DNA of 10,672 nucleotides from positions 1 to 10,672 of the forward strand of contig JABGXK010000239.1 in assembly GCA_018675825.1 (NCBI GenBank), written 5' to 3'. The DNA comes from Flavobacteriales bacterium. GTDB taxonomy: Bacteria > Bacteroidota > Bacteroidia > Flavobacteriales > BACL11. The number at the start of each line of letters is the position of its first letter. The stretch's first letter is position 1. Below the pieces are notes generated by a model, which was not told where the DNA came from, did not search any database, and was given only the letters and a program-made list of their open reading frames with translations. This document shows positions 1 through 7,152 of the stretch, in pieces. The position numbers were made by a program, and so were the translations under genes.

Positions 1-1673
1 TAAAACTGACAGGTAAATTAAATGGCTGGACATCTGCAAAAGATATTATTCTAAAAGTTGCTGGAATCCTTACAGTAAAAGGAGGAACAGGATGTATTGT
101 AGAATATTTTGGAGAAGGCGCTATTTCATTATCAGCTACTGGCAAAGGAACTATCTGTAATATGGGAGCAGAAATTGGAGCTACAACTTCAACATTTGGA
201 TATGACAAAAGTATGGAGAGATATCTTCGAGCGACAGACAGAAATGATGTTGCAGAAGAAGCAAATAAAATACAAGAACATTTAACTGGAGATAAAGAAG
301 TTTATGAAAATCCAGAAAAATATTTTGATCAAGTTATTGAAATTAATTTATCAGAACTTACACCGCACTTAAATGGACCGTTTACTCCAGATCTAGCTAC
401 TCCAGTTTCTGAGATGAAAAAAAAGGCAATTGAAAATGACTGGCCTTTAGATGTTGAATGGGCGCTGATTGGATCTTGTACAAATTCATCATATGAAGAT
501 CTAACTAGAGCAGCATCAATAGTAGAAGATGCCGTTAATAAAAATATATCTCCAAAAGCAATTTTAGGAATAAACCCGGGTTCAGAGCAAGTTAGGTTTA
601 CTGCAGAAAGAGACGGTATAATAGAAACATTTGAAAAATTCAAATCAACAAAAATATTTACGAATGCATGCGGTCCATGTATAGGTCAATGGGCAAGACA
701 GGGTGCAGAAAAACAAGAAAAAAATTCTATTGTTCACTCTTTTAATAGAAACTTTGCAAAAAGAGCAGACGGGAATCCAAACACGCATGCTTTTGTTGGA
801 TCTCCTGAAATGGTAGCTGCAGTTGCTATTTCTGGTAGATTAGATTTTAATCCCTTAACAGACTATTTAACAAATAATCAAGGTGAAAAAGTAATGCTAA
901 ATGAACCAACCGGCTTTGAACTACCTCCGCTAGGATTTGATGTTAAAGACAATGGGTATCAAGAGCCAGTGAATGATGGAAAAGATATTGAAGTTGTAGT
1001 TAGTTCTGATTCAAACAGACTACAATTACTTACTCCTTTTAAGCCTTGGGACAGACAAAATATTCTTGGAGCAAAACTTTTAATTCAAGCTGAAGGTAAA
1101 TGCACAACTGACCATATATCAATGGCAGGCCCATGGCTAAAATACCGAGGTCACTTAGATAACATATCAAACAACTGCTTAATTGGAGCTATCAACAGGT
1201 TTAACGGAGAAACAAATAAAATTGTGAGTCAGATTGATGGAGAATCAGATGAGGTGCCTAATATTGCCAGAAAATATAAAGAAAATGGCATTCCAACAAT
1301 TGTTGTTGGAGATCATAATTACGGAGAAGGATCATCTAGAGAGCATGCAGCTATGGAACCAAGACACCTTGGAGTTGTGGCTGTTATTGTTAAATCATTT
1401 GCTAGAATACATGAAACTAATCTTAAAAAACAAGGAATGCTAGGACTAACTTTTAATGATGAATCAGATTATGATTTAATCAAAGAAGATGATGTTTTTA
1501 ATTTTATTGATCTTGAAAATTTCGCTCCATCAAAACAATTAACCTTAGAGGTAATTCACAGCAATAAAATTAAAGAAATAATTACTTTAAACCACACATA
1601 CAACAAAGCACAAATAGAATGGTTTAAAGCAGGATCAGCATTAAACTTAATTAGAGAAGAAAACGCAAAATAA
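1..1673 (+). CDS. acnA: Aconitate hydratase, mitochondrial type (5'-truncated by window edge)
   Basis: Aconitase interconverts citrate and isocitrate through cis-aconitate in the TCA cycle, in the cytoplasm, using a [4Fe-4S] cluster. The reading frame is open from base 3 with no stop, and the residues before the first Met at 162 already read as aconitase (e.g. WTSAKDIILKVAG, then KGGTGCIVEYFG). That Met is therefore internal and the true start lies upstream. About 556 codons are visible of the ~750 usual for the family. The three cluster cysteines are present: one in GSCTNSSYED (codon 477-479) and two in ACGPCIGQW (codons 669-671 and 678-680). The C-terminal swivel domain follows, with CTTDHISMAGPW, GEGSSREHAAMEPRHLG and the terminal IEWFKAGSALN. 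From memory, these motifs match mitochondrial (ACO2-like) aconitase more closely than the AcnB class. The symbol acnA is a family-level choice. It ends 13 bases from the convergent neighbour. Confidence 0.95.
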   Translation, partial: KLTGKLNGWTSAKDIILKVAGILTVKGGTGCIVEYFGEGAISLSATGKGTICNMGAEIGATTSTFGYDKSMERYLRATDRNDVAEEANKIQEHLTGDKEVYENPEKYFDQVIEINLSELTPHLNGPFTPDLATPVSEMKKKAIENDWPLDVEWALIGSCTNSSYEDLTRAASIVEDAVNKNISPKAILGINPGSEQVRFTAERDGIIETFEKFKSTKIFTNACGPCIGQWARQGAEKQEKNSIVHSFNRNFAKRADGNPNTHAFVGSPEMVAAVAISGRLDFNPLTDYLTNNQGEKVMLNEPTGFELPPLGFDVKDNGYQEPVNDGKDIEVVVSSDSNRLQLLTPFKPWDRQNILGAKLLIQAEGKCTTDHISMAGPWLKYRGHLDNISNNCLIGAINRFNGETNKIVSQIDGESDEVPNIARKYKENGIPTIVVGDHNYGEGSSREHAAMEPRHLGVVAVIVKSFARIHETNLKKQGMLGLTFNDESDYDLIKEDDVFNFIDLENFAPSKQLTLEVIHSNKIKEIITLNHTYNKAQIEWFKAGSALNLIREENAK

Positions 1674-1686
1674 ATCCAACCTTTTT

Positions 1687-2142
1687 TTAAGAGTTAATAT
1701 ATTCCGGGATATCTTTTAAATATGATGTTTTTCCATTTTTATAATCAACAGAACAACAATAATGTTTTAAGCCATTAGTTACAAAAAGGTATTTAGCATG
1801 TAAACTAAAATTATATTTTGCAATTTGATCAAAAGCATCTTTACCTATAGATACAGTTGAGGCCTTGCACTCTACTAATATAATAGGTTTAAAATCTCTA
1901 TCATATACAATTATATCAGCTCTAGTTTTAAGATTATTATATTGAGCTAATTTCTCTACCTGCATTAATCCAACTGGATAATTTTTAGAATTAATAAGAA
2001 AATGAATAATATGTTGCCTAACCCATTCCTCAGGTGTTAATACAAAATAATCTTTTCTTACTATATCAAAAACTTGTGTAACACCATTAACTAATTTACT
2101 TTTGAGTTTTATTTTAGGAAAATTAAGCTCTGGCAATAACAT
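1687..2142 (-). CDS. Stand-alone HsdR N-terminal-like (HSDR_N_2) PD-(D/E)XK protein
   Basis: This 151-residue protein resembles the N-terminal nuclease domain of type I restriction HsdR subunits (HSDR_N_2 family) but has no helicase or translocase part. Visible signatures are LTPEEWVRQH (residues 35-44), then E63, D76 in RADI, E91-x-K93 in VECKA, and Q106-x3-Y110 in DQIAKYN. Together these match the PD-(D/E)XK catalytic pattern with the QxxxY motif known from HsdR and RecB-type nucleases, so the active site looks intact. No hsdM, hsdS or full hsdR gene is in the window, so calling it a restriction enzyme is not justified. Its ATG lies 13 bases from the divergent holA start. From recalled annotations, this pairing recurs in Bacteroidota, which would suggest a housekeeping DNA role; that is inference. 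Substrate and function are unknown. Confidence 0.85.
   Translation of the reverse strand: MLLPELNFPKIKLKSKLVNGVTQVFDIVRKDYFVLTPEEWVRQHIIHFLINSKNYPVGLMQVEKLAQYNNLKTRADIIVYDRDFKPIILVECKASTVSIGKDAFDQIAKYNFSLHAKYLFVTNGLKHYCCSVDYKNGKTSYLKDIPEYINS
2074..2104 (+). promoter_or_regulatory. Candidate holA promoter: TTG - 20 bases - TACTTTTG
   Basis: TTG at 2074-2076 is followed after 20 bases by TACTTTTG at 2097-2104, matching both halves of the Bacteroidota promoter consensus (TTG at -33, TAnnTTTG at -7, spacing 17-23). Transcription would start near 2109, leaving a leader of about 47 bases before the GTG of holA. The whole promoter lies inside the divergent HSDR_N_2 coding region. It is the best two-part match seen in the window. 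Confidence 0.5.
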
Positions 2143-2146
2143 TAAA

Positions 2147-2154
2147 CAAATTTA
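2147..2154 (-). promoter_or_regulatory. Candidate -7 box (TAAATTTG) for the HSDR_N_2 gene
   Basis: Read on the minus strand this is TAAATTTG, an exact match to the Bacteroidota -7 consensus TAnnTTTG. It ends four bases before the ATG, so transcription would begin at or next to the start codon, giving a leaderless mRNA. No TTG -33 element is seen at the usual 17-23 base spacing, and the 8-mer is AT-rich enough to occur by chance, so this is only a candidate. Confidence 0.35.
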
Positions 2155-2155
2155 A

Positions 2156-3157
2156 GTGAAATATAATGAGATAATAGCATCTATAGATAAGAAAGAATAC
2201 AAAAACTTATATTTCCTTGCCGGAGATGAGAGCTATTATATTGATAAAATTTCAAAATACATATCTGAAAAAATACTCAATGATGAAGATAAAGCCTTTA
2301 ATCAGGTAATTTTATACGGAAAAGAAACTAGCGCATCAGAAATAATTTCAGAAGTTAAACAATATCCATTTGGAGCAAAATATAGAGTAATTATTATTAA
2401 AGAGGCACAATATGTTGCAAATATTGAAAATATTGAAAATTATATTAAAAAACCACTCTCAACAACAATTCTTGTAATATGCTATAAAAATAAAAAAATT
2501 GATAAAAGAAAAAGCTTCATTAAATATATTCAGAAAAACTTATTACTCTTTGAAAGCAATAAATTATATGACAATCAAGTAGTCAGCTGGATAAGCAGCT
2601 ATTGCAAAGAAAATAAAAGATTAATCAGTAATAAATCTTGCGCAATATTAGCTGAATACCTGGGAGCTAGCCTTACAAAAATTACAAATGAATTAGATAA
2701 ACTATTTATTAATATAAATAAAGAACAAGAAATTACACCTATATTAATTGAGCAAAATATAGGAATTAGTAAAGATTATAATGTTTTTGAATTTCAAAAC
2801 TCTTTAGGAAAGAAAGATGTTATGCAATGTAATAAAATAGCCAATTATTTAAGCTCAAATTCAAAAATCTATCCATTCGTATTAACTATAACTTCTGTTT
2901 TTTCTTTTTTTCAAAAAATTATAATATACAAACAAATACAAAATCAGGACAAACAACAGATAGCTACAGCTTTAAAAATCAACCCCTACTTTATCTCTCA
3001 GTATCAAATTGCATCCAATAATTATTCAATTAAACAACTTAATTATATCTTTAAATATATCAGAGAATATGAATTAAGATCAAAAGGAATAGGTAATAAA
3101 AACACAACATCAGAATCACTTTTAAAAGAGCTAACATTTAAGATACTTCACACATAA
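2156..3157 (+). CDS. holA: DNA polymerase III subunit delta (clamp loader)
   Basis: Delta is the clamp-loader subunit that opens the beta sliding clamp so it can be placed on primed DNA. The 333-residue length fits the family. The N-terminal segment carries the recognisable LYFLAGDESYYIDKIS (about residues 18-33), followed by YPFGAKYRVIIIKEAQ in the AAA+-like first domain. Delta has no Walker ATPase motif and none is seen. The central part contains GISKDYNVFEFQNSLGKKD (about 203-221), and the collar domain ends with ELRSKGIG and LLKELTFKIL. The start is GTG at 2156: an in-frame TAA sits immediately before it (2153-2155), so translation cannot begin upstream, and the MKYNEI start suits the family. 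It is divergent from the HSDR_N_2 gene and is followed 46 bases later by the receptor gene, which has its own candidate promoter. Confidence 0.93.
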   Translation: MKYNEIIASIDKKEYKNLYFLAGDESYYIDKISKYISEKILNDEDKAFNQVILYGKETSASEIISEVKQYPFGAKYRVIIIKEAQYVANIENIENYIKKPLSTTILVICYKNKKIDKRKSFIKYIQKNLLLFESNKLYDNQVVSWISSYCKENKRLISNKSCAILAEYLGASLTKITNELDKLFININKEQEITPILIEQNIGISKDYNVFEFQNSLGKKDVMQCNKIANYLSSNSKIYPFVLTITSVFSFFQKIIIYKQIQNQDKQQIATALKINPYFISQYQIASNNYSIKQLNYIFKYIREYELRSKGIGNKNTTSESLLKELTFKILHT

Positions 3158-3176
3158 AAACAAGTGTTTAATTATC

Positions 3177-3184
3177 TATATTTG
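3177..3184 (+). promoter_or_regulatory. Candidate -7 box (TATATTTG) for the TonB-dependent receptor
   Basis: TATATTTG exactly matches the Bacteroidota -7 consensus TAnnTTTG. It lies in the 46-base gap after holA, 19 bases before the receptor ATG, and would give a leader of roughly 15 bases. I find no TTG at the expected -33 distance, so the site is a half match. Confidence 0.4.
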
Positions 3185-3203
3185 CTTACTTTTTAAAAAA
3201 ACT

Positions 3204-5459
3204 ATGCAGAGAATTCTTAATCTCATTCTATTTGTTTTTATTATTTCTAGTAGTTATGCTCAAAATAGCACGATTAGAGGTTTTGTATATGATAAATCTT
3301 CTGGAGAACCAGTAATGTTCTGTAATGTCTTCTTACAAGGAACAACAATTGGAGCTCCAACTGATGTTAATGGCATGTATAACATTGCTAAAGTCAAGTC
3401 TGGAAGCTATTTATTGACAGTAACGTATTTAGGATACGATACAACACAAGTAGAAATCAATTTAAAAGAGAACCAAATCCTTACACAAAATCTTGAAATT
3501 TCTGAATCAAGTATTAAGCTAAATGAAGTTAAGATATCTGCAGAACGAGAAGCTATGAGAACAGAAGTTAATGTAGCATCAATAAAGATAACAAAAAAAG
3601 ATCTTGAAATGGTACCTACCATTGGGGGTGATCCTGATTTAGCTCAATATATCCAGATTATTCCTGGTGTGGTATTTACTGGTGATCAAGGTGGACAGCT
3701 CTATATTAGAGGAGGTTCACCAATCCAAAATAAAGTTTTATTAGATGGTATGATTATTTACAGTCCTTTCCACTCTATAGGTCTTTTTTCAGTTTTTGAT
3801 ACTGATATAATAAGAAACACTGATGTTTTTACTGGTGGTTTTAATGCAGAATATGGTGGTAGAGTATCCTCTATTATGGATATTAAAACTAAAAATGGTA
3901 ATAAAAAGAGTTTTGGAGGAAAGCTTACTGCTAATACATTTGGCTCAAAACTATTACTAGAAGGTCCATTAAGTAAAAATCAAAAATCTTCTTTTGTTTT
4001 TTCTGGTAAAACATCTTACTTAGATAAAAGTTCTGAATTATTCTATAAAGAACCAGTTCTCTTTTTTGATGATAAAGGCCTTCCTTATAGCTATACTGAC
4101 TTATATGGAAAGTTTTCTCTTCACGGTGATAATGGAAGTAAGTTGAATTTATTTGGATTTAACTTTCAAGATATGGTAGACTATGAAAATATCTCAAAAC
4201 TAAGCTGGAAATCAACAGGTATTGGAAGTGAATTTATTTTAATTCCTGGAGGATCTCCAGTCTTAATTGAAGGGAATTTTGCATATTCTTCTTACAAAAT
4301 CAATTTAGATGAAGAAGCCTCTCCATTACGGGAAAGCGGGATATCAGGATTTAATATGGGATTTGATTTTACATATTTTAAACCAAAAAGTAAGATAAAA
4401 TATGGCTTTGATGTTCATGGTTATGCAACTGATTTCCTAACATATAATTCTGTGAATACACCTATAACACAAAATGAAAATACATCTGAATTTTCAGCAT
4501 ATGTGAATTATCAATATACTTCTACAAGATTCATCATTGAACCAGGCTTTCGTATTCAAAAATATACATTAGGACTCTCTCCTGAACCAAGACTAGGTAT
4601 TAAATACGTTATAAATGACAAGCTACGTTTTAAACTTGCAAGTGGGTTTTATTCTCAGAATATATTAAGCACATCCTCAGATAGAGATGTCGTTAATTTG
4701 TTTTCTGGAATCATCTCATCTCCTGAAGAAATACCTACTCAAGCAAATGGAGAAGATTACAGTAGTAAAATTCAAAAAGCAAAACATATTATTACAGGAT
4801 TTGAATATGATATAAGTAATATGATTGATTTCCAACTAGAAGCATATATTAAAGACTTTAGTCAACTAACAAACATTAATAGAAATATGACTAGCAATAA
4901 TGATGAAACATTTATTATTGAAACAGGAATTGCTAAAGGTATTGATGCTTTAGTAAAATATAATACTAGTAAACTATATATATGGTTAGTATATTCTATA
5001 GGTCACGTGACAAGAGATGATGGAGTGCGTGAATACTCTCCGCATTTTGACAGAAGACACAATGTTAATTTTGTTACTTCTTATAAATTTGGAAAATCTC
5101 TTGATTGGAAATTTGATTGCCGATGGAACCTAGGTTCCGGATTTCCGTTTACTCAAACACAGGGATTCTATGAAAATCTCACATTCTCTGAAGGAATTAA
5201 TACAGACTATACCTCAACAAATGGTGAACTTGGAATTCAATATGCAGAACTAAATAATGGACGCCTTCCATATTACCACAGATTAGACTTGTCACTTGCA
5301 AAAAAAATTGAAATTAATAGAAATTCCATTCTTAATATTACTGCATCAGTAACTAACACATATAATCGGGAAAATATTTTTTACTTTAACAGAATAAAAT
5401 ATGAAAGAGTGAATCAACTTCCATTAATGCCAAGCCTTGGTATGAGCTTGACATTTTAA
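3204..5459 (+). CDS. TonB-dependent outer-membrane receptor with carboxypeptidase-like N-terminal domain
   Basis: This is a 751-residue beta-barrel receptor that would import an unidentified ligand across the outer membrane using TonB-ExbBD energy. A clear signal peptide covers residues 1-19 (hydrophobic core LILFVFIISS, cleavage after SYA). Residues ~22-107 form a carboxypeptidase-regulatory-like beta-sandwich (IRGFVYDKSSGEPVMFCNV, then DVNGMYNIAKVKSGSY and YLGYDT). The plug domain follows at about 115-230, with IQIIPGVVF, LYIRGGSPIQNKVLLDGM and FNAEYGGRVSSIMDIKTK. The rest is barrel strands, closing with a terminal Phe in SLGMSLTF, a usual outer-membrane-protein end signature. It is shorter than SusC proteins (~1000 residues) and no SusD partner lies beside it, so a glycan-utilisation locus is unlikely. 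No specific substrate can be assigned. The ATG at 3204 places the signal peptide directly at the N-terminus. Confidence 0.93.
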   Translation: MQRILNLILFVFIISSSYAQNSTIRGFVYDKSSGEPVMFCNVFLQGTTIGAPTDVNGMYNIAKVKSGSYLLTVTYLGYDTTQVEINLKENQILTQNLEISESSIKLNEVKISAEREAMRTEVNVASIKITKKDLEMVPTIGGDPDLAQYIQIIPGVVFTGDQGGQLYIRGGSPIQNKVLLDGMIIYSPFHSIGLFSVFDTDIIRNTDVFTGGFNAEYGGRVSSIMDIKTKNGNKKSFGGKLTANTFGSKLLLEGPLSKNQKSSFVFSGKTSYLDKSSELFYKEPVLFFDDKGLPYSYTDLYGKFSLHGDNGSKLNLFGFNFQDMVDYENISKLSWKSTGIGSEFILIPGGSPVLIEGNFAYSSYKINLDEEASPLRESGISGFNMGFDFTYFKPKSKIKYGFDVHGYATDFLTYNSVNTPITQNENTSEFSAYVNYQYTSTRFIIEPGFRIQKYTLGLSPEPRLGIKYVINDKLRFKLASGFYSQNILSTSSDRDVVNLFSGIISSPEEIPTQANGEDYSSKIQKAKHIITGFEYDISNMIDFQLEAYIKDFSQLTNINRNMTSNNDETFIIETGIAKGIDALVKYNTSKLYIWLVYSIGHVTRDDGVREYSPHFDRRHNVNFVTSYKFGKSLDWKFDCRWNLGSGFPFTQTQGFYENLTFSEGINTDYTSTNGELGIQYAELNNGRLPYYHRLDLSLAKKIEINRNSILNITASVTNTYNRENIFYFNRIKYERVNQLPLMPSLGMSLTF

Positions 5460-5516
5460 TTTTAAAATTTCATTAATAATTAAATTAACCCAATACATTA
5501 TATGATTTGTAAATAC

Positions 5517-5524
5517 TATTTTTG
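5517..5524 (+). promoter_or_regulatory. Candidate -7 box (TATTTTTG) for the pyrG operon
   Basis: TATTTTTG matches TAnnTTTG exactly and lies 14 bases before the TTG start of pyrG, in the 79-base gap after the receptor gene. The predicted start of transcription falls in or next to a run of six A (5526-5531). No TTG is seen at -33 spacing. The same gap holds two copies of TTTGTAAA (5506-5513 and 5521-5528), the second overlapping this box. Confidence 0.35.
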
Positions 5525-5538
5525 TAAAAAAGATTACT

Positions 5539-7152
5539 TTGAATAAATTCTCTACAAAATATATTTTTGTGACTGGCGGTGTAACCTCTTCACTAGGAAA
5601 GGGAATTATTGCTGCTTCCTTAGGTAAACTACTTAGTGCTAGAGGATACAAAGTGACAATACAAAAATTAGATCCATACATAAATGTAGACCCTGGGACT
5701 ATGAATCCATATGAACATGGAGAATGTTATGTTACAAAAGATGGTGCAGAAACTGATTTAGACCTTGGTCATTACGAAAGATTCCTTGGAAATACTACTT
5801 CCCAAGCTAACAATGTTACAACAGGAAGCATCTATCAGACTGTAATAAAAAAGGAAAGAAAAGGAGATTATCTTGGTAAGACAGTTCAAATAATTCCTCA
5901 TATTACTGATGAAATTAAGAGAAGAATTAAAATATTAGGTGATACAAATGATTTTGATTTTGTGATTACTGAAATAGGAGGAACAGTTGGAGATATAGAA
6001 TCACTTCCTTACATAGAAGCTGTTAGACAAATTAAATGGGAACTAGAAAACAGCGCTTTATATATCCATCTAACCCTTGTACCTTACTTATCGGCAGCTG
6101 GAGAATTAAAAACAAAACCAACTCAACATTCAGTAAAAACATTACTAGAATCTGGTATCCAACCTGATATCCTTGTATGTAGAACCGAGCATCATCTAAA
6201 TAACAGTATAAAAGAAAAGATAGCTTTATTTTGCAATGTAGAAAAAGATGCTGTTATAGAATCCATAGATGCTAAGACAATATATGAAGTACCCCTTCTT
6301 ATGCAAAAAGAAAGTTTAGACAAAGTTGTATTAAGAAAACTCAAACTAGATGATGATACAGACGTTAAGCTTGATAAATGGAAAGATTTTTTATTTAAAC
6401 TTAATAATCCTAATAAAGAAATTAATATTGGATTAGTTGGAAAATATATAAAACTTAAAGATTCATATAAATCAATTAGTGAAGCTTTCATTCATGCTAG
6501 TACTGAAAAAAACTGTAAGGTAAATATTAAATGGATCAATGCAGAAGAGCTGACAGAAGTAAATATTAAAGAAGAATTACAAGATCTTAATGGTGTATTG
6601 GTAGCTCCTGGATTTGGAGACAGAGGCATAGAAGGAAAAATAAATGCTATCAAATTTGTACGAGAAAACAATATACCTTTTCTTGGTATATGTTTAGGAA
6701 TGCAATGTGCTGTTATTGAATATGCTAGAAACATACTTAAAATGCCAGACGCTAACTCAACAGAAATGAGCTTAAATACAGCATTTCCTGTTATTGATAT
6801 AATGGCTAATCAAAAAAATATTGAAAACAAAGGGGGTACTATGCGATTAGGCTCATATAATTGTACACTAGAAAAAAATAGTTATTCTTATAAAGCATAT
6901 CAAAAATTAAAAATTGAAGAAAGACATAGACATAGATATGAATTTAATAATAAGTACCTCAAAGATTTTAATGATCACGGAATGCAATGCGTTGGTAAAA
7001 ATCCTGATAACAATCTCATTGAGATAGTAGAGGTTCCTTCTCACCCATGGTTTGTAGGAGTTCAATTTCACCCAGAATATAATAGTAACGTGCTAAATCC
7101 GCACCCACTTTTTAGTGGATTTGTAGATGCTTGTTTAGAAAATAAATTATAA
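5539..7152 (+). CDS. pyrG: CTP synthase (glutamine-hydrolysing)
   Basis: CTP synthase makes CTP from UTP, ATP and glutamine, the last step of de novo pyrimidine nucleotide synthesis, in the cytoplasm. The 537-residue length is typical. The N-terminal synthetase domain (about 1-270) opens with KYIFVTGGVTSSLGKG, the P-loop, and carries DPYINVDPGTMNPYEHGE and EIGGTVGDIES. The C-terminal class I glutamine amidotransferase domain (about 290-537) has the nucleophile C385 in FLGICLGMQ and the H511/E513 pair in VQFHPEY, so the triad is complete. The start is assigned to TTG at 5539: the frame is closed by TGA at 5503-5505 and no ATG or GTG gives a better start (an in-frame GTA is not a start codon). 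yidC begins on the last base of the pyrG stop, so the two are probably co-transcribed and translationally coupled. Confidence 0.97.
   Translation: MNKFSTKYIFVTGGVTSSLGKGIIAASLGKLLSARGYKVTIQKLDPYINVDPGTMNPYEHGECYVTKDGAETDLDLGHYERFLGNTTSQANNVTTGSIYQTVIKKERKGDYLGKTVQIIPHITDEIKRRIKILGDTNDFDFVITEIGGTVGDIESLPYIEAVRQIKWELENSALYIHLTLVPYLSAAGELKTKPTQHSVKTLLESGIQPDILVCRTEHHLNNSIKEKIALFCNVEKDAVIESIDAKTIYEVPLLMQKESLDKVVLRKLKLDDDTDVKLDKWKDFLFKLNNPNKEINIGLVGKYIKLKDSYKSISEAFIHASTEKNCKVNIKWINAEELTEVNIKEELQDLNGVLVAPGFGDRGIEGKINAIKFVRENNIPFLGICLGMQCAVIEYARNILKMPDANSTEMSLNTAFPVIDIMANQKNIENKGGTMRLGSYNCTLEKNSYSYKAYQKLKIEERHRHRYEFNNKYLKDFNDHGMQCVGKNPDNNLIEIVEVPSHPWFVGVQFHPEYNSNVLNPHPLFSGFVDACLENKL

Noticed and set aside
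162..164. First in-frame ATG of the aconitase frame as its start codon
   Set aside because: The frame is open upstream to base 3 and those residues are aconitase sequence, so this Met is internal and the gene is cut by the window edge.
329..643. Long open frame antisense to aconitase, and similar antisense frames at 6192-6491 and 6492-6734 in pyrG
   Set aside because: Their translations show no recognisable domain and they lie wholly inside well-identified genes. They are frame shadows.
1674..1690. Run of seven T (1682-1688) after aconitase as an intrinsic terminator
   Set aside because: No GC-containing inverted repeat precedes it on either strand, so only the T run is present.
1687..2142. 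Part of a type I restriction-modification system
   Set aside because: Only the small HsdR-N-like domain is present. There is no motor domain, methylase or specificity subunit, and both neighbours are housekeeping genes.
3158..3176. Short inverted repeat AAACA-AG-TGTTT after holA as a terminator
   Set aside because: The stem has five mostly A-T pairs with a two-base loop and no following T run, so it is too weak to call.
5458..5469. Perfect 12-base palindrome AATTTTAAAATT at the receptor stop codon
   Set aside because: It has no loop and only A and T. Such palindromes are expected in DNA this AT-rich, and it would not make a stable terminator hairpin.
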